Assembly: GCF_003097135.1 (NCBI RefSeq)
Contig: NZ_QEQL01000004.1
Span: forward strand, 464,567 to 528,566
Direction: 5' to 3'
Origin: Pseudomonas sp. URIL14HWK12:I12
GTDB taxonomy: Bacteria > Pseudomonadota > Gammaproteobacteria > Pseudomonadales > Pseudomonadaceae
DNA: 64,000 nucleotides
Made by a program: the position numbers and the translations under genes. Below the pieces are notes generated by a model. That model had not been told where the DNA came from and did not search any database. It saw only the letters and a list, made by a program, of their open reading frames with translations. Shown here piece after piece: positions 33,823 to 43,686 of the stretch (position 1 is the first letter of the stretch; the number at the start of each line of letters is the position of its first letter).

Positions 33823-36414
33823 ATGCAGAGCTTCTCCCCCACACCGGCAGCGTTCGAACAGCTGGCCCGCACTCGACGCTTCCTGGCGTTGATCGGCGCG
33901 CTATTCGCCGCTGCCTTTCTGGTTGCGGGCTTCGCGCTCTGGAGTATTGCCCAGGGGCTCGACCGCGAGCAGGCTCGGCAGAGCCGCCAGACTGCACGCC
34001 AGGCACTGGAGTCGCGTGCCGCCGCGCACCGTGATATCGCGTTGAGCTACGCGGCTCGGGCAGACCTGTACCCGCAATGGATCGGCCAGCCCGCCGACGC
34101 CGACCATAAAGCCAGCGACCCCAGCCAGGCGCTGTGGGCCCAGCAAGGCTTCGATGCCGTGCTGGTGCTCGCCGACCATCGCCAGCTTTACAGCCTTTAT
34201 CAAGGCGAAATGGGCAGCCAGCGCCTGGAAGACCTTACCGATATCGCCGCCTCCGACGTTCTCGAGGCTGCGCGCCAGGCCGGGCATTACCAGGCCGCCA
34301 TCAGCCGCTACACCTTGCTGTACGGTGTGCCCGCGCTCTTGACTGCCGCGGCGATCCAGCCCCTGAGTGAGCGAGACGACAGCCCCGTACCGGTCTTGGT
34401 GCTGATCGATACGCTAAGCCCGGAGCGATTGCTTGAGCTGGGCAACCAGGCCGGGTTGGGCCAGATGCGTATCAGCACAGACCCTGGTATCACGCCCCGC
34501 ATCAGCTTGCCTGGCACCGGGCTGCAGGTGACGTGGCGACCGCCCCGACCGGGCGCTCACCTGCTCTGGGCGCTGCTGCCCGGCATGCTGGCAATTGCCG
34601 TGGTGCTGGCATTGCTGCTGCTCTACTGCCTGCGTTTCTCGCTACGCGCCTTGCGCCAGATCGACAATAGCCTGCGCTCCTTGCGCAAGAGCTCGGACGC
34701 ACTGGAAGCGAGCGAAGAGCGTTTTCGAGCGGTCGCCGAGGCCACTTCCGACTGGATCTGGGAAACCGACGATCGCAGCCGCGTGACCTATCTGTCTGGT
34801 CGCTTCGCCGCCGTCACCGGTTTCACCGGCCAGGAGTGGCTGGGCCACCCGCTGGAGCAGCTGCTTACATGCGATACCACGCCCATCGGCCCTTGGCTGG
34901 CGACCCTGCCAGAGATTCAGGCCAGTGCGCCGTGCCTGCGCTGCAGCTACCGCGACCACCGCGGCGAGCTTCGCTACTGCCGGGTGTCGGCCCGGCCGAT
35001 CATGGAAAAAGGCCGGCTTAGCGGCTTTCGCGGGACGGCCACCGACATCACCGAAGAAGTCGCCGCCCATGCGCATATCCAGCACCTATCGTTGCACGAC
35101 GCCCTCACCGGCCTGCCCAATCGCCATCTGCTCGCGCGGTACCTCGATGACACCCTGGCGACAGTCCAGCCGGCGCTGCCACTGACCCTGCTGGTCATCA
35201 ACCTGCGCGGCTTCAAGGCCATCAACGACGCCTTCGGCCACGGCGCCGGCGACAGCGTCCTGCTGGAAACCGCACACCGTTTGCGCGACAGCACGCGCGA
35301 GCTCGACCTGGTCGCGCGCCTTGGCGGTGACGAGTTCGCCCTGGTGCTCAACCACTTGCATGGCCTAGCCGAAGTGGATCGTTTCTGCCAGCGATTGATC
35401 GAGCGGCTGCAGCTGCCGGTGCATCACCAGGCTCAACTGCTGGAGGTCAGTGCCTGTATCGGCATTGCCCAAGGCAGCGGCACGCAGGGCTGCGACGGCC
35501 AACAACTGCTGCGCTGCGCCGACATTGCGCTCTACCAGGCCCGCACTGAAGGCTCCGACCCCTGGCGCCATTACGCAGAACAGATGGGCGAGCAGATCCA
35601 GCACCGCCGCCAGTTGGAGCAGGAGTTGCGCCTGGCGCTGCGGCAAGAGGAGTTCGTGCTGCATTATCAGCCGCGTTATCAGATCGAGCCGCTGCACATC
35701 GCCTCGGTCGAAGCGCTGGTACGCTGGAACCACCCGGTCGAGGGGTTACTAGGCCCGGACCTGTTCATCGGGCTGGCCGAGCAGACCGACCTGATCGTGC
35801 CAATGGGGCGCTGGGTGCTGCGTCAGGCCTGCGAGACCGCGTGCCTTTGGCCGGCCTCGGTGATGGTGTCGGTGAACCTGTCACCGGCCCAGTTCCTGCG
35901 CAGTGATGTGGTGGCCGACATTCAAGAAATTTTGCTGCAGACAGGCCTGCCCGCCTCCCGCCTTGAGCTTGAAATCACCGAGAACGTGATGCTGGGCGAC
36001 ATTGACAACGCGCTAGCGACGCTTCAAGCGCTCAAGGAGCTGGGCGTGCAGCTGAACATGGACGACTTCGGCACAGGCTATTCGTCGCTGGGCTACCTGC
36101 GCACTTACCCGTTCGACAGTATCAAGATCGACAAGCGCTTTATTGCCGCACTGGGCCATCAAGGCTCCAGCAGCGACCGAGCGGTCGTTCAGGCGATCAT
36201 CAACCTGGCCCGGGCCATGGGCCTTAAGGTGACCGCCGAAGGGGTCGAAACCGAGCAGCAGCTGGCCACCTTGGCCAAGGACCAGTGCCACGAGGTGCAA
36301 GGCTTCTACCTGAGCCGGCCGATCGACGCTGTGGCACTTGCGGCGCTGTTGGAGCGGCCGCAGGCCGATATTCCTTGCCTGCGCCCTGCCAACTCGAATG
36401 AGCCTGCCGCATAA
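33823..36414 (+). CDS. Membrane CHASE4-PAS-GGDEF-EAL cyclic-di-GMP protein
   Basis: An 863-residue signalling protein. One TM helix (about 20-43), a periplasmic CHASE4-like sensor (about 50-240) and a second TM (about 246-268) precede a PAS domain (RFRAVAEATSDWIWETDDRS). A diguanylate cyclase domain has an intact GGDEF at residues 501-505 (VARLGGDEFALVL). The phosphodiesterase domain has an intact EAL at 630-632 (VEALVRWNHP), the metal residues in LEITENVM and NMDDFGTGYSSLGYL, and KIDKRFI. Both activities may therefore be present; which dominates cannot be told. The RxxD inhibitory site is not evident before GGDEF. It is followed 103 bases later by a BdlA-like receptor on the same strand, a natural c-di-GMP/biofilm pairing. 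Confidence 0.92.
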   Translation: MQSFSPTPAAFEQLARTRRFLALIGALFAAAFLVAGFALWSIAQGLDREQARQSRQTARQALESRAAAHRDIALSYAARADLYPQWIGQPADADHKASDPSQALWAQQGFDAVLVLADHRQLYSLYQGEMGSQRLEDLTDIAASDVLEAARQAGHYQAAISRYTLLYGVPALLTAAAIQPLSERDDSPVPVLVLIDTLSPERLLELGNQAGLGQMRISTDPGITPRISLPGTGLQVTWRPPRPGAHLLWALLPGMLAIAVVLALLLLYCLRFSLRALRQIDNSLRSLRKSSDALEASEERFRAVAEATSDWIWETDDRSRVTYLSGRFAAVTGFTGQEWLGHPLEQLLTCDTTPIGPWLATLPEIQASAPCLRCSYRDHRGELRYCRVSARPIMEKGRLSGFRGTATDITEEVAAHAHIQHLSLHDALTGLPNRHLLARYLDDTLATVQPALPLTLLVINLRGFKAINDAFGHGAGDSVLLETAHRLRDSTRELDLVARLGGDEFALVLNHLHGLAEVDRFCQRLIERLQLPVHHQAQLLEVSACIGIAQGSGTQGCDGQQLLRCADIALYQARTEGSDPWRHYAEQMGEQIQHRRQLEQELRLALRQEEFVLHYQPRYQIEPLHIASVEALVRWNHPVEGLLGPDLFIGLAEQTDLIVPMGRWVLRQACETACLWPASVMVSVNLSPAQFLRSDVVADIQEILLQTGLPASRLELEITENVMLGDIDNALATLQALKELGVQLNMDDFGTGYSSLGYLRTYPFDSIKIDKRFIAALGHQGSSSDRAVVQAIINLARAMGLKVTAEGVETEQQLATLAKDQCHEVQGFYLSRPIDAVALAALLERPQADIPCLRPANSNEPAA

Positions 36415-36517
36415 TCGGGTGCCGGTATCCAAAAATATTTGAGCCTCACTGCTCAAGCGCTGGCGTGGCGTGACGATGAAGTGGATAACTCCCTTGCACG
36501 CAACCAGGTGCCTTTAG

Positions 36518-37837
36518 ATGTTCTTCAATAAGCGCAATAAACAAGAACTGGCCGCCCTGCGTGCAGAAGTCGCCAGCATTCGCCAGATCCGTGAAGGGTT
36601 GGATGCCGAGATGATACATGTCCGCCTGGACCCTCAAGGGCGGATACTCACCGTCAACGCCAATTTTGAAAAGGAAATGCACTACCGCAGCCAGGATGTA
36701 GTGGGCAAAGCACTGGACGATCTGGTGCCGGCGCATGTGAAAAACACCGACTTTCATCGGCGCATCCGCGATGCCATCAGCCGCGGCGAACACTTCAGCG
36801 GCGCCATGCGCCTGGAGCGCAAAAGTGGCGCTGAAGCGTGGCTGCGCATGATCATGCACCCGGTGCGCGATGCCCAAGGCAAGATCATCAAGTTCTCCCT
36901 GTATGGGGCAGACCTGACCCGCACCATCGAAAAATCCCGCGAACACGAAAGTTTCATCAACGCTCTGTTGCGGTCTACTGCGGTGATCGAGTTCGACCTG
37001 GACGGCAAGGTGCTGATGGCCAACGACCGCTTTCTCAACGCCATGGGCTACCGCTTCGAACAGATCAAGGGCCGCCACCACAGCCAGTTCTGCACCCCCC
37101 AGGATGCAGCCTCGCCCGCGTACGAAGCGTTTTGGGAGCGCTTGCGCCGCGGCGAATTCGTTGCCGAGCGCTTCAAGCGCGTCGACAGCATGGGCCGGAT
37201 CGTCTGGCTCGAAGCCTCTTACAACCCCGTGATCGATGCCAACGACCGGCTTTGCAAGGTGGTCAAGTTCGCCACTGTCATCACCGACCAGGTCAACCAG
37301 GAGCAGGCGGTAGCGGAGGCAGCGAATATCGCCTACAGCACGTCAGTACACACTGACAACAGCGCCCAGCGCGGCGCAGAAGTGGTGAAGCAGACGGTAT
37401 CGGTAATGCGCGAACTGGCGCGGCACATGCAGGAAGCAGCCGAAGGCATCGAGGCGCTCGACCAGCAGAGCCAAGTGATCAGCAGCATCATCAAGACCAT
37501 CAGCGGCATCGCTGAGCAGACCAACCTGCTGGCCCTCAATGCCGCCATCGAAGCCGCGCGCGCCGGCGAACAGGGCCGCGGTTTTGCTGTGGTGGCCGAC
37601 GAAGTGCGCCAGCTTGCCTCACGCACCACTCAGGCCACTGCCGAGATCGCCGGGGTGGTGCAGCAAAACCAGAAGCTGGCCGGCGATGCGGTGTCGGTAA
37701 TCGGCACCGGCAAGGAGCAGGCCGAATCAGGGCTTGAGCTGGCGAGCCAGGCGGGGGTCGTCATTGTCGAGATCCAAGACGGCGCCAGGAAGGTGGTCGG
37801 GGCGGTGGAGCAATTTGCTACGCAGCTTAATAACTGA
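36518..37837 (+). CDS. Soluble PAS-PAS methyl-accepting receptor (BdlA/Aer-like)
   Basis: A 439-residue cytoplasmic chemoreceptor without any TM helix. Two PAS domains (about 25-140 and 145-260) lead into a short MCP signalling domain whose hairpin tip is intact ([20 protein letters not shown] and [15 protein letters not shown]). The architecture and length are those of BdlA, the P. aeruginosa protein that promotes biofilm dispersion in response to nutrient change and c-di-GMP. The assignment as BdlA orthologue is inference from architecture; Aer-type oxygen sensing is an alternative, though Aer is membrane-bound. Its position after a GGDEF-EAL gene supports a c-di-GMP link. Confidence 0.85.
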   Translation: MFFNKRNKQELAALRAEVASIRQIREGLDAEMIHVRLDPQGRILTVNANFEKEMHYRSQDVVGKALDDLVPAHVKNTDFHRRIRDAISRGEHFSGAMRLERKSGAEAWLRMIMHPVRDAQGKIIKFSLYGADLTRTIEKSREHESFINALLRSTAVIEFDLDGKVLMANDRFLNAMGYRFEQIKGRHHSQFCTPQDAASPAYEAFWERLRRGEFVAERFKRVDSMGRIVWLEASYNPVIDANDRLCKVVKFATVITDQVNQEQAVAEAANIAYSTSVHTDNSAQRGAEVVKQTVSVMRELARHMQEAAEGIEALDQQSQVISSIIKTISGIAEQTNLLALNAAIEAARAGEQGRGFAVVADEVRQLASRTTQATAEIAGVVQQNQKLAGDAVSVIGTGKEQAESGLELASQAGVVIVEIQDGARKVVGAVEQFATQLNN

Positions 37838-37879
37838 GTGAGGTCTGCAATGCGTCAGGTAGCAGGGGCGCGCTCCTTG

Positions 37880-38512
37880 CTACCCAACAAATTCGCGATA
37901 CCCCGACACGATGACATACACCGCGAAATAGCTGAAGATCACCGCCGAGACTCCATAGCAGGCCCGCAGCAGGCCTGCCCCCAGCCATCGCCCCCCTTGC
38001 GCTGCCGCCAGGCACAAACCTGCCGACCACACCAGGCCCGCGCAGAAGAACCCGCCTAAAAACAACCCAGTGCTCAGGGCACCATGGCCGCCCGCCCGCG
38101 AAATCAGCGCACCGCCCACGGCTGCAAACCATAGAATCGCACTGGGTGACGACACCGCCAGAAAAAAACCTCTCACAAAAGCACGCGAGCCGCCGCTGGC
38201 GCTGGCTGGCCCGTCCGCCTCAAGGCTCGCCCCGCCGCGCCAGGCGCTGCGCAGCATGTTGATAGCAAACAGCACCAGCAGCGCCGAGCCGCCCAGCCAC
38301 AGGACCCAGCGCACAGCCTCGAAACGCAGCAGCACTGCCATCCCGGCCACGGCCAGAATGGCGTAGAACAGGTCGCCGAAACAGGTACCCAGCCCCAGCC
38401 AGAAGCCTTGCAGCGCGCCGCGCTGCATCGCCAATGTGATCATTGCGATATTGGCCACACCGATGTCCAGGCACAGGGATAAACTCAGCAAAAAACCGTT
38501 GGAAAACTCCAC
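37880..38512 (-). CDS. LysE family amino-acid exporter
   Basis: A 210-residue inner-membrane protein with six hydrophobic helices and LysE/RhtB features (FWLGLGTCFGDLFYAILAVA; FFLAVSSPSAILWFAAVGG). These carriers export amino acids or related metabolites. A GTG start at 38512 with GAGG six bases upstream is used. It converges with the chemoreceptor gene and is divergent from the large hybrid kinase. Substrate unknown. Confidence 0.85.
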   Translation of the reverse strand: MEFSNGFLLSLSLCLDIGVANIAMITLAMQRGALQGFWLGLGTCFGDLFYAILAVAGMAVLLRFEAVRWVLWLGGSALLVLFAINMLRSAWRGGASLEADGPASASGGSRAFVRGFFLAVSSPSAILWFAAVGGALISRAGGHGALSTGLFLGGFFCAGLVWSAGLCLAAAQGGRWLGAGLLRACYGVSAVIFSYFAVYVIVSGYREFVG

Positions 38513-38697
38513 CCCGAACCTCGCCTACCTGCGCGCCAAAACCGTGATTACACCACGCCGTGGCCCAGGGGAACCACTGCCAGCGATGGCAGAAGCCTGT
38601 GCACCTGAAAAAAGCTCGACCAAGGTCGCCGCTGACGAACGCCGCGCCCCGTGCCAGACTGCGCCCTGCCCCACTTCCGCCTGCCCGGAGCTCTCGC

Positions 38698-41600
38698 ATG
38701 ACGCTGTCCAGCGGCTTGATCGCCGTCGTCGCCCTCGCCTACATGGCAATCATGTTCGCCATCGCCACCTGGGGCGACCGGCGCAGCGCGCCGTTGCCCC
38801 CCCGGCTGCGCGCGTGGGTCTACAGCCTTTCGCTGGCTGTCTACTGCACCAGCTGGACTTTCTTCGGTGCAGTGGGCCAGGCCGCCGAGCAATTATGGGC
38901 CTTCCTGCCGATCTACCTGGGGCCGATCCTGTTGATGCTGTTCGCCCCTTGGGTGCTGCAGAAGATGGTGTTGATCAGCAAACAGGAAAACATCACCTCC
39001 ATCGCCGACTTCATCGCCGCGCGCTATGGCAAATCCCAGAGCCTGGCGGTGGTGGTTACATTGATCTGCCTGGTCGGGGTGCTTCCCTACATCGCCCTGC
39101 AGTTAAAAGGCATCGTACTGGGGGTGAACCTGTTGATCGGCGCCGGGGCCGACGCCACCGGCAGCCGCGTGCAAGACACCGCCATGGTGATTTCCCTCGC
39201 GCTGGCACTGTTCACCATCGTTTTCGGCACGCGCAGCCTGGATGTGACCGAGCACCACCGCGGCATGGTGCTAGCGATCGCCTTCGAGGCGGTGGTCAAG
39301 CTGCTGGCGTTTCTGGCCGTAGGGGCGTTCGTCACCTGGAAGCTGTACGACGGCTTCGATGACCTGCTGGAGCAAGCCAGGCTGGCGCCGCAATTGCAGA
39401 ACTACTGGCAGGAAACGGTCAACTGGCCATCCATGATCGTGCAAAGCGCAGTGGCCATGATGGCGATCATCTGCCTGCCGAGGCAATTTCACGTGATTGT
39501 GGTGGAAAACACCCAACCTGCCGACCTGCGCCTGGCGCGCTGGGTGTTTCCGGCGTACCTGGCGCTGGCAGGGCTGTTCGTGATCCCCATCGCACTGGCC
39601 GGCCAGATGCACTTGCCCGCGTCGGTGCTGCCGGATTCGTTCGTGATCAGCCTACCCCTGGCCGAGGCGCATCCGGCGCTGGCGCTGCTGGCATTTCTGG
39701 GGGGCGCCTCGGCCGCCACCGGCATGGTGATCGTCGCCACCGTGGCGCTGTCGACTATGGTCTCCAACGATATCCTGCTGCCGACCTTATTGCGCCGGCA
39801 GAACGCCGAGCGCCCCTTCGAGGCCTTCCGCCACTGGATGCTCACCGTGCGCCGGGTAAGCATCGTGGTGATCCTGCTATTGGCCTACGTGAGCTACCGG
39901 CTGCTCGGCTCCACCGCAAGCCTGGCGACCATCGGCCAGATTGCCTTTGCCGCCATTACCCAACTGACGCCGGCGATGCTCGGCGCCCTGTACTGGAAGC
40001 AAGCCAACCGTCGCGGCGTTTTCGCCGGGCTCGCGGCAGGTATCTTCATCTGGTTCTACACCCTGGTGCTGCCGGTGGCTGCCCATAGCCTGGGTTTGCC
40101 GCTATCGACGTTCCCCGGGCTTGCCTGGCTGCGCGGAAATCCGCTGCATCTGCCGATATCCCCGTTCACTCAAGGGGTGGCGCTATCATTTGCCGGCAAC
40201 TTCGCGCTATTCGTGTGGGTGTCGCTGCTGTCACGCACCCGCGTTTCGGAACACTGGCAGGCCGGGCGTTTTGTTGGCCAAGACGCCACCCTGCGCACCC
40301 GAGGCCGCGGCCTGTTGGCCGTTCAGCTCGACGACCTGCTGCAACTGGCCAGCCGCTTCGTTGGCCAGGACCGCGCCCGTGCCAGCTTCAACCGCTTCGC
40401 CTATCGCCAGGGCAAGGGTTTCAACCCCAACCAACCCGCCGACCGCGAGTGGATCGCTCACACCGAGCGGCTTCTGGCTGGGGTGCTGGGCACTTCATCC
40501 ACCCGCGCAGTGGTGCGTGCCGCGATCGAAGGCCGCGAGATGCAGCTCGATGACCTGGTGCGCATCGCCGATGAAACGAGCGAAGTGCTCCAATTCAATC
40601 GGGCGCTGCTGCAGGGGGCGATCGAAAACATCAACCAGGGTATCAGCGTGGTTGACCAGAACCTGCAGCTGGTGGCCTGGAACCGCCGCTATCTGGAGCT
40701 GTTCAATTATCCCGAGGGCCTGATCGCAGTGGGCAGGCCGATCGCCGACATCATCCGCTTCAACGCCGAGCGCGGTTTCTGCGGCCCTGGGGAGGCCCAG
40801 GTGCATGTGGCGCGGCGCCTGCACTGGATGCGCCAGGGCCGGGCGCACACCTCCGAACGGGTGTTTCCCAACGGTCAGGTGATCGAACTGATCGGCAACC
40901 CCATGCCCGGTGGGGGGTTCGTGATGAGCTTCACAGACATCACCGCTTTTCGTGAAGCCGAGCGCGCGTTGAAAAACGCCAATGAAAGCCTGGAGATGCG
41001 CGTGGCCGAGCGTACGGCCGAGCTGTCTGCGCTCAACCTGGCACTGACCGAGGCCAAGGCGCGCGCCGAAAGCGCCAGCCGTTCCAAGGGTCGCTTTCTG
41101 ACCGCAGTGGGCCACGACCTGATGCAACCGATGAACGCCGCGCGGCTGTTTTGCTCCGCCCTGTTGCATCAGGCCGACAGCCTGGGCGGGGAGGCGCGCC
41201 GGCTCGTGGAGCACCTGGATAGCGCGCTGCATTCTTCCGAAGAGTTGATCGGCGACCTGCTGGACCTGTCCCGGTTGGAAAACGGCCGCGTGGTGCCCGA
41301 GCCGAAGGTATTTGCGCTTTCCGAGCTGTTCGAGCCGTTGGCAGCCGAATTCGGCGCCCTGGCCCACGCGCAGGGGATCGACGTGCGTGTCAGGGGCAGC
41401 CGGCTGCACGTGCACAGTGACCTGAAGCTGCTGCGCCGGGTGCTGCAGAACTTTCTGACCAACGCCCTGCGCTATGGCAGCAGCCCGATACTGCTGGGCG
41501 CACGGCGCCGCGGCCAGTACCTGGAGTTGCAGGTATGGGACTGCGGCGCGGGTATCGCCGCCGACAAGCTGCAAGTGATTTTCGAGGAGTTCCAGCGCTT

Positions 41601-42183
41601 GGATAGCCACCAGACCCGCGCCGAAAAAGGCCTGGGGCTGGGCTTGGCGATTGCCGACGGGCTGTGCCGTTTGCTTGGCCACCGCTTACAGGTGCAATCC
41701 TGGCCGGGGCGAGGCAGTTTGTTCAGCGTTCAGGTGCCATTGGCCACGGCGCTTGCAGCCCCACCCGCCCCATCGCCCCATCCGGGGCAGCTTCTGGCAG
41801 GCCTTCGGGTACTGTGCATCGACAACGAACAGAGCATCCTGGCCGGCATGCAAAGCCTGCTCAGCCGGTGGGGGTGTGAGGTATTCACCGCCCGTGACCG
41901 CGACAGTTGCATCGGCCTGCTCGCACAAGGCATGCGGCCTCACATAGTGCTGGTGGACTACCACCTGGACGGCGGTGACACGGGCACCGAACTGATGATA
42001 TGGCTGCGAACCCGCCTGAATGCCCCTGTACCAGGCGTAGTGATCAGTGCCGATGGACGGCAGGAGACGGTGACCTCGGTGCATGCCGCCGGGCTCGACT
42101 ATCTACCCAAGCCTATCAAGCCCGCAGCGCTCAGGGCCTTGCTGGGCCAACGCCGGCAGGCTGCAGAGCAGGTTCGCGCTTGA
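38698..42183 (+). CDS. crbS: Symporter-fused hybrid sensor kinase, CrbS/MxtR type
   Basis: An 1161-residue hybrid histidine kinase. The first about 500 residues are an SLC5-type sodium:solute symporter with some 13 TM helices (ENITSIADFIAARYGKSQSL). A STAC-like linker (about 515-630; AVQLDDLLQLASRFVGQDRA) and a PAS domain (IENINQGISVVDQNLQLVAW) follow. The kinase has His806 in AVGHDLMQPMNAARLF, an N box FLTNALRYGSS, and GLGLGLAIADGLCR. The C-terminal receiver has the phosphoacceptor Asp1087 in IVLVDYHLDGG and Lys in LPKPIK. This order matches CrbS (MxtR), which senses acetate or related carbon signals and acts through CrbR (ErdR) on acs. No partner regulator is nearby, as in other pseudomonads. 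ATG 38698 with GGAG seven bases upstream is chosen; an upstream frame lacks TM character. Confidence 0.85.
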   Translation: MTLSSGLIAVVALAYMAIMFAIATWGDRRSAPLPPRLRAWVYSLSLAVYCTSWTFFGAVGQAAEQLWAFLPIYLGPILLMLFAPWVLQKMVLISKQENITSIADFIAARYGKSQSLAVVVTLICLVGVLPYIALQLKGIVLGVNLLIGAGADATGSRVQDTAMVISLALALFTIVFGTRSLDVTEHHRGMVLAIAFEAVVKLLAFLAVGAFVTWKLYDGFDDLLEQARLAPQLQNYWQETVNWPSMIVQSAVAMMAIICLPRQFHVIVVENTQPADLRLARWVFPAYLALAGLFVIPIALAGQMHLPASVLPDSFVISLPLAEAHPALALLAFLGGASAATGMVIVATVALSTMVSNDILLPTLLRRQNAERPFEAFRHWMLTVRRVSIVVILLLAYVSYRLLGSTASLATIGQIAFAAITQLTPAMLGALYWKQANRRGVFAGLAAGIFIWFYTLVLPVAAHSLGLPLSTFPGLAWLRGNPLHLPISPFTQGVALSFAGNFALFVWVSLLSRTRVSEHWQAGRFVGQDATLRTRGRGLLAVQLDDLLQLASRFVGQDRARASFNRFAYRQGKGFNPNQPADREWIAHTERLLAGVLGTSSTRAVVRAAIEGREMQLDDLVRIADETSEVLQFNRALLQGAIENINQGISVVDQNLQLVAWNRRYLELFNYPEGLIAVGRPIADIIRFNAERGFCGPGEAQVHVARRLHWMRQGRAHTSERVFPNGQVIELIGNPMPGGGFVMSFTDITAFREAERALKNANESLEMRVAERTAELSALNLALTEAKARAESASRSKGRFLTAVGHDLMQPMNAARLFCSALLHQADSLGGEARRLVEHLDSALHSSEELIGDLLDLSRLENGRVVPEPKVFALSELFEPLAAEFGALAHAQGIDVRVRGSRLHVHSDLKLLRRVLQNFLTNALRYGSSPILLGARRRGQYLELQVWDCGAGIAADKLQVIFEEFQRLDSHQTRAEKGLGLGLAIADGLCRLLGHRLQVQSWPGRGSLFSVQVPLATALAAPPAPSPHPGQLLAGLRVLCIDNEQSILAGMQSLLSRWGCEVFTARDRDSCIGLLAQGMRPHIVLVDYHLDGGDTGTELMIWLRTRLNAPVPGVVISADGRQETVTSVHAAGLDYLPKPIKPAALRALLGQRRQAAEQVRA

Positions 42184-43017
42184 AACCGTCCCCCGGCCAG
42201 CTGGGCGCTACTGAACCAGAGGGTACTTCACGCGCGAGAAACAAATCTTCATACAGATGAGACCCGCAAGTGCCCGAGCTAGAAGGCCTGCACGGCACAA
42301 TCCACAGAACCTGTGGATAACCTAGTGGACAACCCGCTGCAATATCTCGCAAAGGCTTATGGGATGGGGCTTCCAGACAAACTGTCGATTTTTTCACCAG
42401 TCGAAAAAAGCGTTTTTTTTCATTGACTTAAAAAGGCACGGCGGGCTAGTGAGGTCTTGAGCCCGCCTGCCTCAGGCAATGTGACAATCTGGTGCTGCAT
42501 GTGCACAACGCCCCAAACCAAGGCAAGGGGTTGCACCACTTTGTTTTGTCATTTTTGTGATCTTTTTCGCATAACCAGAGCGGGGCACCGTTCTATGAGT
42601 GCCAATTAAGTGCTGATAGCGCTTGCTTTATCCCGCCGAACGGCGTAGGGTTTGCCGCCTGTCAGTACCAGGCTGCACATCGATCCTGGCCGCGCAAGTC
42701 CCCCCTCCAGCTTTTCAAGTATCTGCCGATACCCTCCATAGCTGCCCTGAACGGACCCTCACGGCCCAAGCCGGCTTCGCCCTCGTGGGCCCAGCCGCCC
42801 GGCAGATTGACCATTTCCTTACCCGCCGCGCGGACCTGCGCCGGGAAAAAGGCTCGCTTGTTCGTACGGCTTACGGCTCGTTTCGCATTCACACAGGCGT
42901 CACAAGTCGCATTTATTGTTCCAGCAGGTTCTCCGTGCGGCCCATCGTCGGCCGGCGTGACTGGAACGTTTTGATTTCTCACGGCTCTGATCCGTGACCC
43001 ATGCAGGAACACACATA
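42184..43017. other. 834-base intergenic region with structured elements
   Basis: No convincing gene. It holds a perfect DnaA-type 9-mer TGTGGATAA (42312-42320), an AT hairpin TTTTTTC / GAAAAAA (42389-42409) followed by T8 (42413-42420), then a perfect GGCGGGCT / AGCCCGCC stem (42440-42467) followed by TGCCTCAGGCA. AT-rich blocks at 42535-42570 look promoter-like. The last 400 bases are probably the leader of the small gene at 43018. The ORFs here on both strands overlap each other and have poor starts. Confidence 0.45.
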
Positions 43018-43242
43018 ATGAATCACAACATCCAGGCCTTCGAGGCCATGAATACCCTGACCCACGCTTTCGCGCCTTTGAAGTGCGTGATCCTGGCCCC
43101 ACGCAACGGCAGCTTCAGCTTCACCGTCGTCAATGAGCACGGTGTGGCTCGTCGTAGCGAGCGCCTGTACCCGGATCAATACGCCACGCCTGCGCCCCTG
43201 CAGGCAGTGATCGAACGTACCCGCCAGGCCCTATTGGCCTGA
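43018..43242 (+). CDS. Small DUF3509-like protein
   Basis: A 74-residue soluble protein (MNHNIQAFEAMNTLTHAFAP..., VVNEHGVARRSERLYPDQYA, LQAVIERTRQALLA). The layout resembles the small DUF3509 proteins common in Pseudomonas, but the match is by eye only. AGGA lies nine bases before the ATG at 43018; an upstream GTG adds eight residues and is less likely. It is preceded by an unusually long 834-base gap and followed by an imperfect hairpin with TTTT. Confidence 0.6.
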   Translation: MNHNIQAFEAMNTLTHAFAPLKCVILAPRNGSFSFTVVNEHGVARRSERLYPDQYATPAPLQAVIERTRQALLA

Positions 43243-43245
43243 CGA

Positions 43246-43286
43246 GCCTGCCACCTGATCGACAAACGGTGGCAAATCAGGCTTTT
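43246..43286 (+). terminator. Imperfect intrinsic terminator after the small gene
   Basis: GCCTGCCACC pairs with GGTGG and CAGGC across a short bulge (43268-43282) and is followed by TTTT. It ends the 43018-43242 gene. Confidence 0.55.
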
Positions 43287-43408
43287 ATCGCGCCTTACTC
43301 ACACTACACTTGAAATCGAGCTCATTTATTGGAGCTCGACGGCGGGCCCTATTCGATTCCCTGCTGCCAGCGCCAGGGCCCGCCGCCCGTTTCAAGGAGG
43401 AAAGCGCG

Positions 43409-43501
43409 ATGCCCTACCCGCCTCTGCCCATTCGGGCCGATATCGAAAAACACAGACACATTTTTGTTGAGCCTCGCCGCCTGCTAATTCATCCGGGATG
43501 A
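43409..43501 (+). CDS. Possible 30-residue peptide with very strong ribosome site
   Basis: An ATG preceded by AAGGAGG at good spacing opens a 30-codon frame, MPYPPLPIRADIEKHRHIFV..., ending in TGA. It lies in the 444-base gap before fadL. The ribosome site is much stronger than that of most genes here, including fadL. It could be a small protein or a leader peptide; coding evidence beyond the ribosome site is absent. The rest of the gap (43502-43686) shows no further gene. Confidence 0.4.
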   Translation: MPYPPLPIRADIEKHRHIFVEPRRLLIHPG

Positions 43502-43686
43502 AATTCGCCCGATGCGCCTGCGTTGCGGCTGACCAATCGGTCATGATTCAACGCTGATCAACTTGGTTCCAAATGGATTCAGATTGTCGGACAAAACCGC
43601 TCTACCATCGCAGATAGCTCCTATAGCGCGGCTTAAAAAATGTTGGTAATTTGCGTTTCGTTGATCACCATGGAGTCACAACAACA

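Noticed and set aside
38560..38697. Longer N-terminus of the symporter-fused kinase
   Set aside because: The extra 46 residues are basic and unlike a symporter start; ATG 38698 has a good ribosome site.
42623..43102. Two overlapping ORFs on opposite strands in the large gap (124 and 146 codons)
   Set aside because: Poor starts, no motif, and one runs antisense into the small gene at 43018.
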